Source of the DNA: RGIG3994 sp964461635
GTDB lineage: Bacteria; Bacillota; Clostridia; Oscillospirales; CAG-272
DNA length: 64,000 bases
Assembly: GCA_964461635.1 (NCBI GenBank)
Contig: CAYWVC010000001.1
Coordinates: forward strand, 1 to 64,000
Direction of reading: 5' to 3'
In this document: piece after piece, positions 49,598 to 58,519 of the stretch
Numbering within the stretch: the stretch's first letter is position 1
Layout of the letters: every line of letters starts with the position of its first letter
Notes under the pieces: generated by a model
Told to the model about the DNA's origin: nothing
What the model saw: only the letters and a program-made list of their open reading frames with translations
Databases searched by the model: none
Translations under genes and position numbers: made by a program

Positions 49598-51609
49598 CTT
49601 ATACGTTCACCGAGAGGCGTGTCGTCGGCAAGGAATATAACACGCACCTTTTCCTCGCCGGAGGCAAGGATCATACCGTTACTCTCTATCCCGCACAGCG
49701 TCGCCGGACGAAGATTTACGACAAGTATCACTTTCTTCCCGACAAGCTCTTCGGGTTTGTAAAACTTGGCGATTCCCGATACGACCTGACGCGTCTCATA
49801 GCCGAGATCGACCTTAAGCTTAAGAAGCTTTTTCGCTTTCGGTACGGCTTCGCATTCAAGGATAGCGGCAGAACGAAGCTCAACCTTCATAAAATCGTCA
49901 ATGCCGATCAGCGCACATCCCTCGGGCTTTTCTGTCTTGGACTCCGATTTCTGCACCGCTGCGGCAGCTTCTTTTTCGGCGTTGATCTCCGCCATCACCT
50001 TTTTTTCGTCCATACGTGCGAAGAGTACCTTGGAATCTCCCGTGATCGTTCCCGCCTTCAGCTGACCGAAGACCGCAAAATCATCAAAGAGCAGATATCC
50101 CGCATTGGCACGTCCGATCTCATTTGCGCTCTCGCTCAGAGCTTTCAGCTCGGCTTCCGCGTTCAGCTCACGCAAAATCTCCTCGGCAGTCTCGGGAACA
50201 AAGGGAAGCAGAAGAACGGCAGAGAAGCGTATAGTCTCAAGCAGCTCGTAAAGCACAGTGCCGAGGCGTTCACGCTTCGATTCGTCCTTTGCCAATACCC
50301 ACGGCGCGGTTTCGTCGATGTATTTGTTGGCGCGGCTGAGCAACGCCATAATTGCCGAAGTCGCGTCGGCGATCCGATAGGAATCCATCAGCGAGCAGAC
50401 TTTTTCAAGCGTAATCTTGCAAGTGTTTTTAAGCTCCTCGTCGATCGGCTCGGGCGCGATAGGTGCCTGCACGACCTTGTCAAAGTATTTTTTCTGCATA
50501 TCAAGGGTACGCTTGACAAGGTTTCCGAGGTTATTGACAAGATCGGTGTTAAAGCGGTTTATAACGTTTTCATAGGTTATGCTCCCGTCATTTCCGTAAG
50601 GCATCTCGGAGAGCGCGTAATATCTCACGCCGTCAACCGTGAAGCGTTCGGCAAGCGCATCTGCGTATATGACGTTTCCTTTCGATTTCGACATCTTGTC
50701 GGTTCCGAAATTAAACCAAGGGTGTCCGAAGATCTTCTTCGGCAACGGGAGATCCAGCGCCATCAGGAAGATGGGCCAATATATCGTATGGAAGCGAAGT
50801 ATATCCTTGCCTATAATGTGCACGTCGGCGGGCCAATTCTTTTTGAAAAGCTCCGACTGCCCGTCGTAGGACTTATCGGGATCGTAGCCTATCGCGGTAA
50901 TATAGTTCGCCAGCGCATCAAGCCAGACGTATATAACGTGACGCTCGTCGAAGGTCGGCACACCCCAAGTAAACGAGGTTCGCGACACGCAAAGATCCTG
51001 AAGCCCGCCTTCAACCTTAAGGAAGTTGTTTATCATTTCCTTTTTACGCGACTCGGGCTCGATAAAATCGGGATGCTCCTCAATGTAGGCAAGAAGTCGG
51101 TCGGCGTACTTGTTCATCTTGAAGAAATACGCTTCTTCGCTCGCTCTTTGTACGGGGGCTCCGCAATCGGGGCATTTTCCGTCGACCGCCTGCGTATCGG
51201 TGAAGAAGGACTCGCACGGTGTGCAATACCAGCCCTCGTAACAGCCCTTGTATATATCTCCTTGCTCAAAAAAGCGTTTGAAGATCTTCTCGACCGCCTT
51301 CACGTGACCTTCATCGGTGGTGCGTATGAAATGATCGTAGCTCGTGTTCATCTTGTCCCATATGCCGCGCACCTCGCCCGAGACCGCGTCAACGTATTTT
51401 TGCGGCGTGATCCCCGCATCGTTTGCGTAGTTTTCTATTTTCTGCCCGTGCTCATCGGTTCCCGTGCAGAAAAATACGTCATACCCGCGGGAGCGTTTGT
51501 ATCTTGCCAGCGCATCGGTCATTATTACCTCGTACGTATTACCGAAGTGCGGCTTGCGCGAGGCGTATGCTATCGCAGTGGTTATATAAAATTTTTCCTT
51601 GTTGTTCAT
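49594..51609 (-). CDS. metG: Methionyl-tRNA synthetase
   Basis: 671 residues from the ATG at 51609 (GGAGGAAAAACAAAG upstream), giving KEKFYITTAIAYASRKPHFGN. HIGH-equivalent PHFGN, zinc knuckle CTPCESFF/CPDCG, KMSKS motif KMSKSKGN, anticodon-binding helices, and a C-terminal EMAP/Trbp111 tRNA-binding domain (VELRSAAILECEAVPKAKKL). It charges initiator and elongator tRNA-Met. The start overlaps the membrane protein gene upstream by four bases. Confidence 0.96.
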   Translation of the reverse strand: MNNKEKFYITTAIAYASRKPHFGNTYEVIMTDALARYKRSRGYDVFFCTGTDEHGQKIENYANDAGITPQKYVDAVSGEVRGIWDKMNTSYDHFIRTTDEGHVKAVEKIFKRFFEQGDIYKGCYEGWYCTPCESFFTDTQAVDGKCPDCGAPVQRASEEAYFFKMNKYADRLLAYIEEHPDFIEPESRKKEMINNFLKVEGGLQDLCVSRTSFTWGVPTFDERHVIYVWLDALANYITAIGYDPDKSYDGQSELFKKNWPADVHIIGKDILRFHTIYWPIFLMALDLPLPKKIFGHPWFNFGTDKMSKSKGNVIYADALAERFTVDGVRYYALSEMPYGNDGSITYENVINRFNTDLVNNLGNLVKRTLDMQKKYFDKVVQAPIAPEPIDEELKNTCKITLEKVCSLMDSYRIADATSAIMALLSRANKYIDETAPWVLAKDESKRERLGTVLYELLETIRFSAVLLLPFVPETAEEILRELNAEAELKALSESANEIGRANAGYLLFDDFAVFGQLKAGTITGDSKVLFARMDEKKVMAEINAEKEAAAAVQKSESKTEKPEGCALIGIDDFMKVELRSAAILECEAVPKAKKLLKLKVDLGYETRQVVSGIAKFYKPEELVGKKVILVVNLRPATLCGIESNGMILASGEEKVRVIFLADDTPLGERIR

Positions 51610-52376
51610 CTTTGTTTTTCCTCCGTTGAAAATAGAATGTGATCCGAATAACAGATCTCTGTAACAGTTAAGTAATGTAATGTGAAGATCATAAAAAGCA
51701 CCCCGACCGTGCAGAGCGAAAGCAGTACCCACGGCAAAGAACCGAGGATCAGCAAAAGCATCTGCGGGAAATTCTTAAATGCAAGCCTTACAGACAGCGC
51801 AAAGCATCTGAAGGGGTTTTTATCGTGAGATAAGACGAATACGCTTGCCAGCGGAAGCACCGTTACAAGCAATATTATGCAGAGTATCGCGGCGGCAACC
51901 GCAATCGCCATCACCAACAATACGCCTGTGATGCCGTCCCCAAGCCGAGAGATCACCTCCGCAGCTATTGCCGCAGGCACGAGCGGCAAAGCCGAAAGAA
52001 GCGCGACGCAACAGCTTTTCATAAAAAGCCCGAACGAAGAATAATACCGAAAAAGCTCCGCCAAGCCGATACATTCGCCTCCCGCCGCCTTTGCCGCCAT
52101 ACGGTGATAACCCGTAAACAGCGGTGCCGTGAAGATGACCGATAGCAATATAAACGCCGGATCGCAAAGTCGGCGGACAGTTTCCTCTGCCGACGGATCG
52201 GAGATCAGAATTACCGTGTCCGCGACCGCTGCGACGATGATATACGTTGCTATTACCGCAAGGGCGTATATCATAACGGCGAAGATCAACGTCAGCCTTG
52301 CGTTGCCGTCGGAGAGTGCTTCCTTTGCAGCGACTCTTGCAAGCTTTATCGGTGATGACGGCTTCTTTTCTTTCAA
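51606..52376 (-). CDS. Integral membrane protein, DUF975-like
   Basis: 256 residues with about six hydrophobic helices (pairs around 30-75, 80-100, 125-185, 215-240). The pattern of a tight VFVLSHDKNPFRCFALSVRLAF amphipathic stretch before the last helices resembles DUF975-type membrane proteins. Function unknown. It lies between nagA and metG with four-base overlaps on both sides, an odd place for a membrane protein. Confidence 0.65.
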   Translation of the reverse strand: MKEKKPSSPIKLARVAAKEALSDGNARLTLIFAVMIYALAVIATYIIVAAVADTVILISDPSAEETVRRLCDPAFILLSVIFTAPLFTGYHRMAAKAAGGECIGLAELFRYYSSFGLFMKSCCVALLSALPLVPAAIAAEVISRLGDGITGVLLVMAIAVAAAILCIILLVTVLPLASVFVLSHDKNPFRCFALSVRLAFKNFPQMLLLILGSLPWVLLSLCTVGVLFMIFTLHYLTVTEICYSDHILFSTEEKQR

Positions 52377-53503
52377 ATCCGCTCACCCCCGATAAAAATA
52401 TCCTCAATGAATATTTTTCCGTTTTCAAGCCGAACGAGCAGAGCATCGGCGCATTTGCCGACGGCAAGAGATCCAACGGTGCCGTCCGCTCCGATCTCAC
52501 GTGCCGGGTTCAGGGTAGCGCATCTCACGGCGTTCGCCAGCCCGATGTTGCAAAAGCTCATAAGATTTTCTACCGCAGTCTTAAGGTCAAGCGTGCTCCC
52601 GGCGAGCTTGCCGTCTGCTGTCAACGCCCGTCCGTTAACTACCCGACAGGGCGATCCGGCTATATCGTAATCACCGTCGGGACAGCCGGTAGCTTCCATT
52701 GAATCGGTTATCAGCACGAGATGCTCTTCGGTAAGACAACCGTACGCAAGCCGGACCATCTCGGGCGAAACGTGAAGCCCGTCGCATATCAGCTCGCAAA
52801 AGGCTCCCGAGGTAAGCCCCGCAACCGCCGCGCCCCCCGCGCGATGATGTATCGGCGGCATAGCGTTGAACAGGTGTGTAAAGCTTATGCCGTACTTTTC
52901 AAAGAGCGCGTGAGCCGTGTTGAAATCGGCACCGGTGTGACCGAGCCCAAGCGTCGCGCCGAGTGAAAGCGCTCTGTCGGCAAACCGTCCGTCGCCGTCA
53001 AGCTCAAGTGCCGCGGTTATATGGCAGGGAAGACACATTCGAAAAACAAGCGCATCAAGCTCTTCGGGCTTGAGAGGGGCAAGGAGCTCTGCGTTATGAG
53101 CTCCGCGGAAATCGGGATTAAGATATCTCCCCTCAAGATGTATGCCGAGGAAGCGAGCTCCGCCGGTACTGCTTTTTACGGAATTGATCCTGTCGGCGGC
53201 GGAAATCAGTTCACCGTAAGCGGCAGACGCTAAGGTGGGCATTACCGAGGTGACCCCGGTCTCAAGATAGCTCCTTGCCATAGCTCTGAGCTTGTCCGTG
53301 TCGGCAGATACGAAATCGCCCCCCGCTCGGCCGTGCGTATGAACGTCCACAAATCCGGGAAGCAGATACGCACCGCGAGCGTCTATCACGTCATCCGAAT
53401 CGGCATTCTCGATTTCACAGACCGATCCGTGCGAAAAGCCGATACTGCCGCGCCGAAGTGTTACGGCATCGGTATCGCAAATAACAGCGTTATTTATGAT
53501 CAT
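52373..53503 (-). CDS. nagA: N-acetylglucosamine-6-phosphate deacetylase
   Basis: 376 residues, amidohydrolase superfamily: VDVHTHGRAGGDF, the metal-ligand glutamate in LGIHLEGRYLNP (the usual Pro after EG is Arg here), GHTGADF, THLFNAMPPIHHRAGG, and the catalytic Asp in LITDSMEATG. It converts GlcNAc-6-P to glucosamine-6-P for catabolism or recycling of amino sugars. No nagB lies beside it. First gene of the nagA-membrane protein-metG-tatD operon. Confidence 0.93.
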   Translation of the reverse strand: MIINNAVICDTDAVTLRRGSIGFSHGSVCEIENADSDDVIDARGAYLLPGFVDVHTHGRAGGDFVSADTDKLRAMARSYLETGVTSVMPTLASAAYGELISAADRINSVKSSTGGARFLGIHLEGRYLNPDFRGAHNAELLAPLKPEELDALVFRMCLPCHITAALELDGDGRFADRALSLGATLGLGHTGADFNTAHALFEKYGISFTHLFNAMPPIHHRAGGAAVAGLTSGAFCELICDGLHVSPEMVRLAYGCLTEEHLVLITDSMEATGCPDGDYDIAGSPCRVVNGRALTADGKLAGSTLDLKTAVENLMSFCNIGLANAVRCATLNPAREIGADGTVGSLAVGKCADALLVRLENGKIFIEDIFIGGERI

Positions 53504-53538
53504 ACAGTGATCGGACCTCCTTTCCGGTAATAGATAAT

Positions 53539-53567
53539 ATTATAGCAGTATTTTTGCGATTTTACAA
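53539..53567 (-). promoter_or_regulatory. SigA-type promoter of the nagA-metG-tatD operon
   Basis: Minus strand TTGTAA (53567-53562), 17-base spacer, TATAAT (53544-53539). Confidence 0.78.
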
Positions 53568-53597
53568 GAGCTGCAACGGCGAAACGGCAGTTTTTTC

Positions 53598-53626
53598 TTG
53601 ACATCTTTCCGAAAAAACTATATAAT
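53598..53626 (+). promoter_or_regulatory. SigA-type promoter of the esterase gene
   Basis: A full-consensus TTGACA (53598-53603), 17-base spacer, TATAAT (53621-53626). Confidence 0.85.
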
Positions 53627-53657
53627 GAAGAAAAAACGGATGAAAGGGAACGTGCAT

Positions 53658-54398
53658 ATGTCTCTCATTACCTGCAAATTCAAGTCCTCTGTCCTGTCGA
53701 CCGAGGCGGCTTATTACGTTGTTATCCCCGATACGGTGTCGGAGGACATCCCGGTAGTATACCTTCTTCACGGTTACAGCGGCGATCATACGTCGTGGAT
53801 ACGTCATTCGCGATGTGAGCGATATGCCAACGGCCGCGGCGTGGCTCTCGTTATGCCCGACGGCGGAAACAGCTTTTTTACGGATATGAGATACGGCGGT
53901 GCCTATTATACTCACGTGGCTCGGGAGGTATTTGAGCACTCGCATAAGCTCTTCAATCTGAGTTCCCGCCGCGATGCGACCTTCGTCGCGGGTCTGTCAA
54001 TGGGCGGCTACGGTGCATTTAAGATAGCCCTTCGCGAGCCGGATACCTATGCGGCGGCCTGCAGTATGTCGGGGGCTCTTTGTGCGCACGAATACGTACA
54101 CGACGAGAAATACAAGGGCTTGATCGAACAGCTTTACGGTCCCGGAATTACCGAAGCCCCCGAGCACGACGACCTTTTTAAGCTTGTCGAACGGGTCGGG
54201 CAGAGCGGGGGAGCGCGTCCGCGTATGCTTCAATTCTGCGGAACGGAGGATTACCTTTATCCGCACAACGAAAAATTCCGCAGATTTATGGATGGAAAAG
54301 GCTTCGATTACGAATACCGTGAATGCCCCGGTGAGCACGAATGGCGGCTTTGGGATGCATGGTTGCCCGAGGCTCTCGATTTCTTCCTCGGCAGGTAA
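53658..54398 (+). CDS. Esterase D/tributyrin esterase-like alpha/beta hydrolase
   Basis: 246 residues from ATG 53658 (AAAGGG nine bases upstream). In-frame starts further up are excluded because they lie in the promoter. Alpha/beta hydrolase with YLLHGYSGDHTSW (oxyanion region), nucleophile elbow GLSMGGYGA, and terminal histidine in PGEHEW. Resembles acetyl-esterase/S-formylglutathione hydrolase-type EstA proteins of Firmicutes. Cytoplasmic, no signal peptide. Substrate unknown, probably short acyl esters, perhaps acetylated sugars. Confidence 0.88.
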   Translation: MSLITCKFKSSVLSTEAAYYVVIPDTVSEDIPVVYLLHGYSGDHTSWIRHSRCERYANGRGVALVMPDGGNSFFTDMRYGGAYYTHVAREVFEHSHKLFNLSSRRDATFVAGLSMGGYGAFKIALREPDTYAAACSMSGALCAHEYVHDEKYKGLIEQLYGPGITEAPEHDDLFKLVERVGQSGGARPRMLQFCGTEDYLYPHNEKFRRFMDGKGFDYEYRECPGEHEWRLWDAWLPEALDFFLGR

Positions 54399-54422
54399 TT
54401 TTGCGTAAAACCCGTGGATGGG

Positions 54423-54452
54423 TTTACAAGCATCGGAAAATTGTGATATAAT
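54423..54452 (+). promoter_or_regulatory. SigA-type promoter of the secreted amidase gene
   Basis: TTTACA (54423-54428), 18-base spacer, TATAAT (54447-54452). Confidence 0.72.
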
Positions 54453-54529
54453 CGTAAACGTACCGCGTAATCCGTATTTCTTCCGAATTATGCGGTCGCC
54501 CCAACGTAACGGTCAGGAAGGAGACATCT

Positions 54530-56035
54530 ATGAAGAAAAGGATTATTGGCTTTTTGGTGGGATTCGCGATACTGTTGCCGCTTGCCGCACTGTCGGCATC
54601 GGCGCTTACCCCGTCTTATACGGTGACCGATGCCTACAAGAGCAGTAAATTTTACGATCGGCTCTGCGCGGTCGAGCTTACCGGAGATCAAAGGCGAGAT
54701 ATACTGAACGTCGCTATGTCTCAGCTCGGGTATCACGAGGGAAACAGCAAGGACGATTTCAACGGATACAATTGGAGCGGAAGCAACAACTACGTTGAAT
54801 ACAATTACGGCAACCGAAATACATACAGCAATAACGGAACGTACAGCTACGCCTGGTGCGCCTCATTCGTAACTTGGTGCGCAAGGCAGGCGCAGATCCC
54901 AACGTCGACTATCATCAATTCGGTAAGCTGCGATAAGTTCGTACAGAGCTTTTCATCAATGTCAAGATATCATACCCGCGATTCGGGATACGAGCCGACG
55001 CCGGGCGACCTCATCTTCTATTTATCGGCTAACGCCGAGCGCCAGAGCGCGTCGCATATAGGTATCGTCGTCGGCACCGATGAGAAGAACGTTTACGCAA
55101 TAGAAGGCAACACGGGGCGCGGTCTTGTTAACCTCCGATCTTACGAAAAGAGCAATACCTACATAGTGGGCTACGCCGAGCCCGCATATACCGGCACGAC
55201 CGGAGATTACAGCGGATATCCACTGCTCAGCGGCTATATTGAGGAGGGCTATTATACCGTTACCGCAAGCTCGTTGAATATGAGATCCTCTGCCGACACG
55301 TCATCAAGCGTAGTTTGCACGGTCCCGTACGGAACGGAGCTCTATATAACGGAGGCAAGCGGCGATTGGGGCAAGACCTCGTACGGCGGCAAGAGCGGAT
55401 GGGTCTATCTCACATACGTACAGCCCAAGGAAAACATATATTGTACGATATCCTTTAACACCAACGGCAGTGATACGGAGATCGCTCCGATCAGCGTTAG
55501 ACAGGGAAGCGTTGCGGTCATTTCAAGCAATACGCCGCGCTTGACGGGAAAGACCTTTTTGGGATGGTCAACCGTTTCGGACGCACAGACCGCAGAGTAT
55601 ATTCCGGGGAGCAAGATCACACTTGACAGGGATATGACCCTTTACGCCGTATGGACAACACGTAAGATAACGATAGAATTTTACGATCACGACGGCACCT
55701 TGATCGACAAGACCGTTTATAACTACGGCGATAAGCTTATTGAGCCCGCGCATCCCGTCAGGGAGTCCGACGGCGAATATGACTACGTTTTCAAGGATTG
55801 GGGAATGTGGTTGGAGGAATACGCCGTGCTCAACCGTACCTACATAGCTCAGTACATGAAAACCGAGCGCACCGACACCTTAACGGTAAATGAGAGCGAC
55901 GCGGATGTACCCGTAATGGCAGAGCCGAATGAAGATCAGAGCCCCGGCGGATGCGCTTCCTTTGCCGCCGACTATTGTCTGCTTTCGCTCATACTTGCCG
56001 TCGGCACGGCGGTAATCCTTCGCAAGCGAGTATAA
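54530..56035 (+). CDS. Secreted CHAP/NlpC-like peptidase with SH3 domain and PGGC anchor
   Basis: 501 residues. Signal peptide (cleavage near SASA); a CHAP-type cysteine peptidase domain with WCASFVTWCA (candidate nucleophile Cys) and ASHIGIVV (His); a bacterial SH3 domain (VTASSLNMRSSADTSSSVV); one InlB/Listeria-Bacteroides repeat (FNTNGSDTE, GKTFLGWSTVSD, TLYAVW) and a related second stretch; then SPGGCAS, a hydrophobic helix and RKRV. It probably cleaves peptidoglycan stem peptides at the surface. AAGGAGACATCT precedes the ATG. Confidence 0.85.
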   Translation: MKKRIIGFLVGFAILLPLAALSASALTPSYTVTDAYKSSKFYDRLCAVELTGDQRRDILNVAMSQLGYHEGNSKDDFNGYNWSGSNNYVEYNYGNRNTYSNNGTYSYAWCASFVTWCARQAQIPTSTIINSVSCDKFVQSFSSMSRYHTRDSGYEPTPGDLIFYLSANAERQSASHIGIVVGTDEKNVYAIEGNTGRGLVNLRSYEKSNTYIVGYAEPAYTGTTGDYSGYPLLSGYIEEGYYTVTASSLNMRSSADTSSSVVCTVPYGTELYITEASGDWGKTSYGGKSGWVYLTYVQPKENIYCTISFNTNGSDTEIAPISVRQGSVAVISSNTPRLTGKTFLGWSTVSDAQTAEYIPGSKITLDRDMTLYAVWTTRKITIEFYDHDGTLIDKTVYNYGDKLIEPAHPVRESDGEYDYVFKDWGMWLEEYAVLNRTYIAQYMKTERTDTLTVNESDADVPVMAEPNEDQSPGGCASFAADYCLLSLILAVGTAVILRKRV

Positions 56036-56069
56036 AACTTGCTACTTAAAAATTATTACGAACGCCAAA

Positions 56070-56110
56070 AAGGCATAACGGACGGACCGAGGTCATATCC
56101 GTTATGCCTT
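56070..56110. terminator. Bidirectional terminator
   Basis: AAGGCATAACGGA (56070-56082) pairs exactly with TCCGTTATGCCTT (56098-56110); A-tract left, TATTCGGTTTA right. Lies between the convergent amidase and lipoprotein genes. Confidence 0.85.
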
Positions 56111-56117
56111 ATTCGGT

Positions 56118-56795
56118 TTATTGCGGAGCGTCGGAGCCGTCATCCCAAACATATCCGGCGCTTATGAGTGCTTCAATGCTTGAAAACCAGCGTTCTCCGG
56201 CTTGATCTCTGACGAGAACGCCCTCATCGTACGTGCAGGTGTAACAGCAATATATTTCCTCGGAGGAATAGTACGTTATCCCCGTCTCGGCGATCTGCAC
56301 CAACGCACCGTTCAGCCATTTCCAAGTCATTTCGGCGCGGGTCTCCTCATATGCAACCTGAGACGCGACCTCGGTCGTGCAATATTCGATCCTGCTTAAG
56401 CGACTTGTCACGGTCTGAGTCTCCCCGTCCCACTCGGGATCTATCAAGGCAGAGAAAGCCGAACTCCGAACGAATTTCCCGATTGTCGGACGAAGGATAA
56501 AGCATTCGTAAGCTCCGAGCGACGGCGAAAGACTGTCAAGACGTATGTCCTCGTATCCGTCATAATTAAGGTCGACGAAGGTCAGATTTTTCCCGGTAAC
56601 GTTTATTTCGGATTGATTGCGCCCGTCACTTTGCACTGTTATTCCGATCACGGTATCACCGCGCGACTTTACAGTAAAGGTATAGTCCCCGCGCTGTATG
56701 ACCTCGGTCTCGTAATTGGCGCAGGAAGAGAACTGTAACGTGAGGATGATGCATACGGAGACCGCCGCAAGTAAGCGTTTAACGTGTACCGTCAT
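56118..56795 (-). CDS. Lipoprotein of unknown function with FG-GAP-like motif
   Basis: 225 residues. Signal peptide and lipobox FSSC. The mature part is beta-rich with a calcium-loop-like VDLNYDGYEDIRL (around 74-86), as in XAC2610-type lipoproteins. The following GAYECFILRPTIGKFVRS fits that resemblance. C-terminal half not recognised. It overlaps the upstream sugar isomerase gene by four bases, so the two are co-translated. Confidence 0.7.
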   Translation of the reverse strand: MTVHVKRLLAAVSVCIILTLQFSSCANYETEVIQRGDYTFTVKSRGDTVIGITVQSDGRNQSEINVTGKNLTFVDLNYDGYEDIRLDSLSPSLGAYECFILRPTIGKFVRSSAFSALIDPEWDGETQTVTSRLSRIEYCTTEVASQVAYEETRAEMTWKWLNGALVQIAETGITYYSSEEIYCCYTCTYDEGVLVRDQAGERWFSSIEALISAGYVWDDGSDAPQ

Positions 56796-57658
56796 ATTTT
56801 GTGATTCTCCCGTGCGTCGTATATAAGCTTCGCGATCCGGACTGCCCGCTCATATGCCCGACTCAGATATTCTTCGCAATTCAGCGAGGCATAAATGTCG
56901 TTTGCGTTTCGACCGGGATTGTTCTTCGTCTTAAGTTCAAACGTAAGGATTCCGTTATATCCAACGCCGACGAGCCTATCGGCAACGCTCTGCCAATCGA
57001 CCTTGCCGTCAAACGGGAGCAGATGATAATCGTCATACCACGTTATCGTGTCGCCCGTCATTCCGAGATTGTCGTCTATATGCGTGGCAACAAGCTTGCC
57101 GCCATTACCGTACGTTTCGATCATATCTCTGCCGATATTGTAGCAAAATTCGTGCCCGGTATCAATGCAAAATCCTGCGGATGTCCTGTCCGACAGCCGG
57201 CTCCAGAGGTACGACAGGTATCCTTCGCCCTCCGTGTTCTCAAGTGCTACGGTCACGCCAAGCTTTTCGGCACGGTCGAGCAACCGCGAAAATCTGTCAA
57301 CTCCGACGTCGTTCGGAGCCTCCGGCAAAAAGCCGATCCAAGCGTGCGACACCATAATATTTACCGAATTGGCGGCACAGTCGTCAAGGCATTGGCAAAG
57401 CTCGCTAAGCACTGCTTCGCCTTCGTCGCCCTCCTGCCACATACGGTCGATGCGTTTGAACGGCGCGTGAACCGATTGAAGGATCAATCCGTTCTCGGCC
57501 GCCAAGCGCGCGATCTTGCCGACGCAACCGTCGGCTCGCCAACCGCAGAAAACAGCGTCAAATCCAACGTCTGCGATCGTTTTTATACGGTCCTCTACGC
57601 TGACCTCGGGCATACCGAAATCGATCCCTATCCCTATAAGGTTATTGTAAGCACTCAT
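56792..57658 (-). CDS. Sugar phosphate isomerase/epimerase (TIM-barrel)
   Basis: 288 residues from the ATG at 57658 (GGGAGGATAATT upstream). Xylose-isomerase-like/AP endonuclease 2 barrel: LQSVHAPF, a metal-binding Glu in VALENTEGEG, GFCIDTGHE, HIDDN and a final LTFELKTK. The metal ligands (Glu, Asp, His, Glu) are thus present. Such enzymes isomerise keto-sugars or inositol derivatives; the substrate is unknown. Own promoter at 57718-57746. Confidence 0.85.
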   Translation of the reverse strand: MSAYNNLIGIGIDFGMPEVSVEDRIKTIADVGFDAVFCGWRADGCVGKIARLAAENGLILQSVHAPFKRIDRMWQEGDEGEAVLSELCQCLDDCAANSVNIMVSHAWIGFLPEAPNDVGVDRFSRLLDRAEKLGVTVALENTEGEGYLSYLWSRLSDRTSAGFCIDTGHEFCYNIGRDMIETYGNGGKLVATHIDDNLGMTGDTITWYDDYHLLPFDGKVDWQSVADRLVGVGYNGILTFELKTKNNPGRNANDIYASLNCEEYLSRAYERAVRIAKLIYDARENHKI

Positions 57659-57717
57659 AATTATCCTCCCAATGGCACGAGCCGTCCGATCGGCACGCAA
57701 GTATGGTATCTGCAACA

Positions 57718-57746
57718 ATTATATCACAGATCCGACCGACTTTCAA
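57718..57746 (-). promoter_or_regulatory. SigA-type promoter of the sugar isomerase operon
   Basis: Minus strand TTGAAA (57746-57741), 17-base spacer, TATAAT (57723-57718). Confidence 0.8.
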
Positions 57747-57827
57747 TATCTCGGCAAACAAAACAGACGTTATCACCGTCTCTTCGTAAAAAATCATTAT
57801 TATCTGCATTTTGTGAAAAATATCCAT

Positions 57828-57856
57828 TTGCATTTTTTTGATTTTTATGTTATAAT
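57828..57856 (+). promoter_or_regulatory. SigA-type promoter of the CarD gene
   Basis: TTGCAT (57828-57833), 17-base spacer, TATAAT (57851-57856). Confidence 0.72.
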
Positions 57857-57882
57857 AATATAAACAACCGAAAGGGGAGGAT

Positions 57883-58407
57883 ATGCAGATGCAGGCGACT
57901 TATAATGCGGGAACCCACGTTATGTACCCAAGCGGAGGAATATGTTACGTTGATGCCGTCGAAAAACGTGACTTCTCGGGCACCGAGAGGGAATATTATA
58001 TTATGCATCCGATATCCAACCCGTCGTCAACCATATACGTTCCGTTGGATTCCGAAAAGCTCACGTCACTTATGCTTCCGCTTGTAAGCGATGCTGATAT
58101 TGACAGCTTGATAGCCGATGCCGAAACCGTGGACCATCCGTGGATATCGGATCATAAGGTACGCGCCGAGAAGTTTGACGAGATACTTCACAGCGGAAGG
58201 CGTGCAGATCTTCTTTGGCTCATCAAGACACTCTCCGCACACAAGGAAGAGGTCACAAAACAAAGGAAACGTCTTTATGCCGCGGATGAAAGGATACTTT
58301 CCTCTGCTACTAAGCTTATTGTCGAGGAATTTGCATTCGTCCTCGGTCTCAACGAATCGGACGTTATACCGTACATAAAAGATCGAGCCGCAGCATTGCG
58401 CGCCTGA
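57883..58407 (+). CDS. CarD/CdnL-family transcriptional regulator
   Basis: 174 residues. N-terminal RNA-polymerase-interacting Tudor-like domain (AGTHVMYPSGGICYVDAV, YYIMHPISNPSSTIYVPLD) followed by the helical CarD DNA-binding domain (WISDHKVRAEKFDEIL, LLWLIKTLSAHKEE, LIVEEFAFVLGL). Members bind RNA polymerase beta and stabilise open promoter complexes. AGGGGAGGAT precedes the ATG. Monocistronic, with promoter and terminator. Confidence 0.93.
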   Translation: MQMQATYNAGTHVMYPSGGICYVDAVEKRDFSGTEREYYIMHPISNPSSTIYVPLDSEKLTSLMLPLVSDADIDSLIADAETVDHPWISDHKVRAEKFDEILHSGRRADLLWLIKTLSAHKEEVTKQRKRLYAADERILSSATKLIVEEFAFVLGLNESDVIPYIKDRAAALRA

Positions 58408-58411
58408 TATC

Positions 58412-58452
58412 CGATCGATGTCCTCAGTTAGTCGGGACATCGATCGTTTTTT
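58412..58452 (+). terminator. Intrinsic terminator of the CarD gene
   Basis: CGATCGATGTCC (58412-58423) pairs with GGACATCGATCG (58435-58446), then a six-T run. Confidence 0.92.
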
Positions 58453-58464
58453 GTTCGCTTGTAC

Positions 58465-58493
58465 TTTACAAGCGCGGAAAGATATGATATAAT
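58465..58493 (+). promoter_or_regulatory. SigA-type promoter of the tsaE-tsaB run
   Basis: TTTACA (58465-58470), 17-base spacer, TATAAT (58488-58493). Confidence 0.8.
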
Positions 58494-58519
58494 AATAGGA
58501 GTAATAATTTGGAGAAATA

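Noticed and set aside
49522..51642. A 706-codon open frame on the plus strand opposite metG and tatD
   Set aside because: It is antisense to two unmistakable genes with intact catalytic motifs, has no ribosome site, and its translation is Arg/His-rich nonsense typical of the complementary frame of GC-moderate coding DNA.
53598..53657. An N-terminally extended esterase starting at TTG 53598
   Set aside because: That TTG is the first three bases of a consensus -35 element, with TATAAT 17 bases on; translation must begin downstream, best at 53658.
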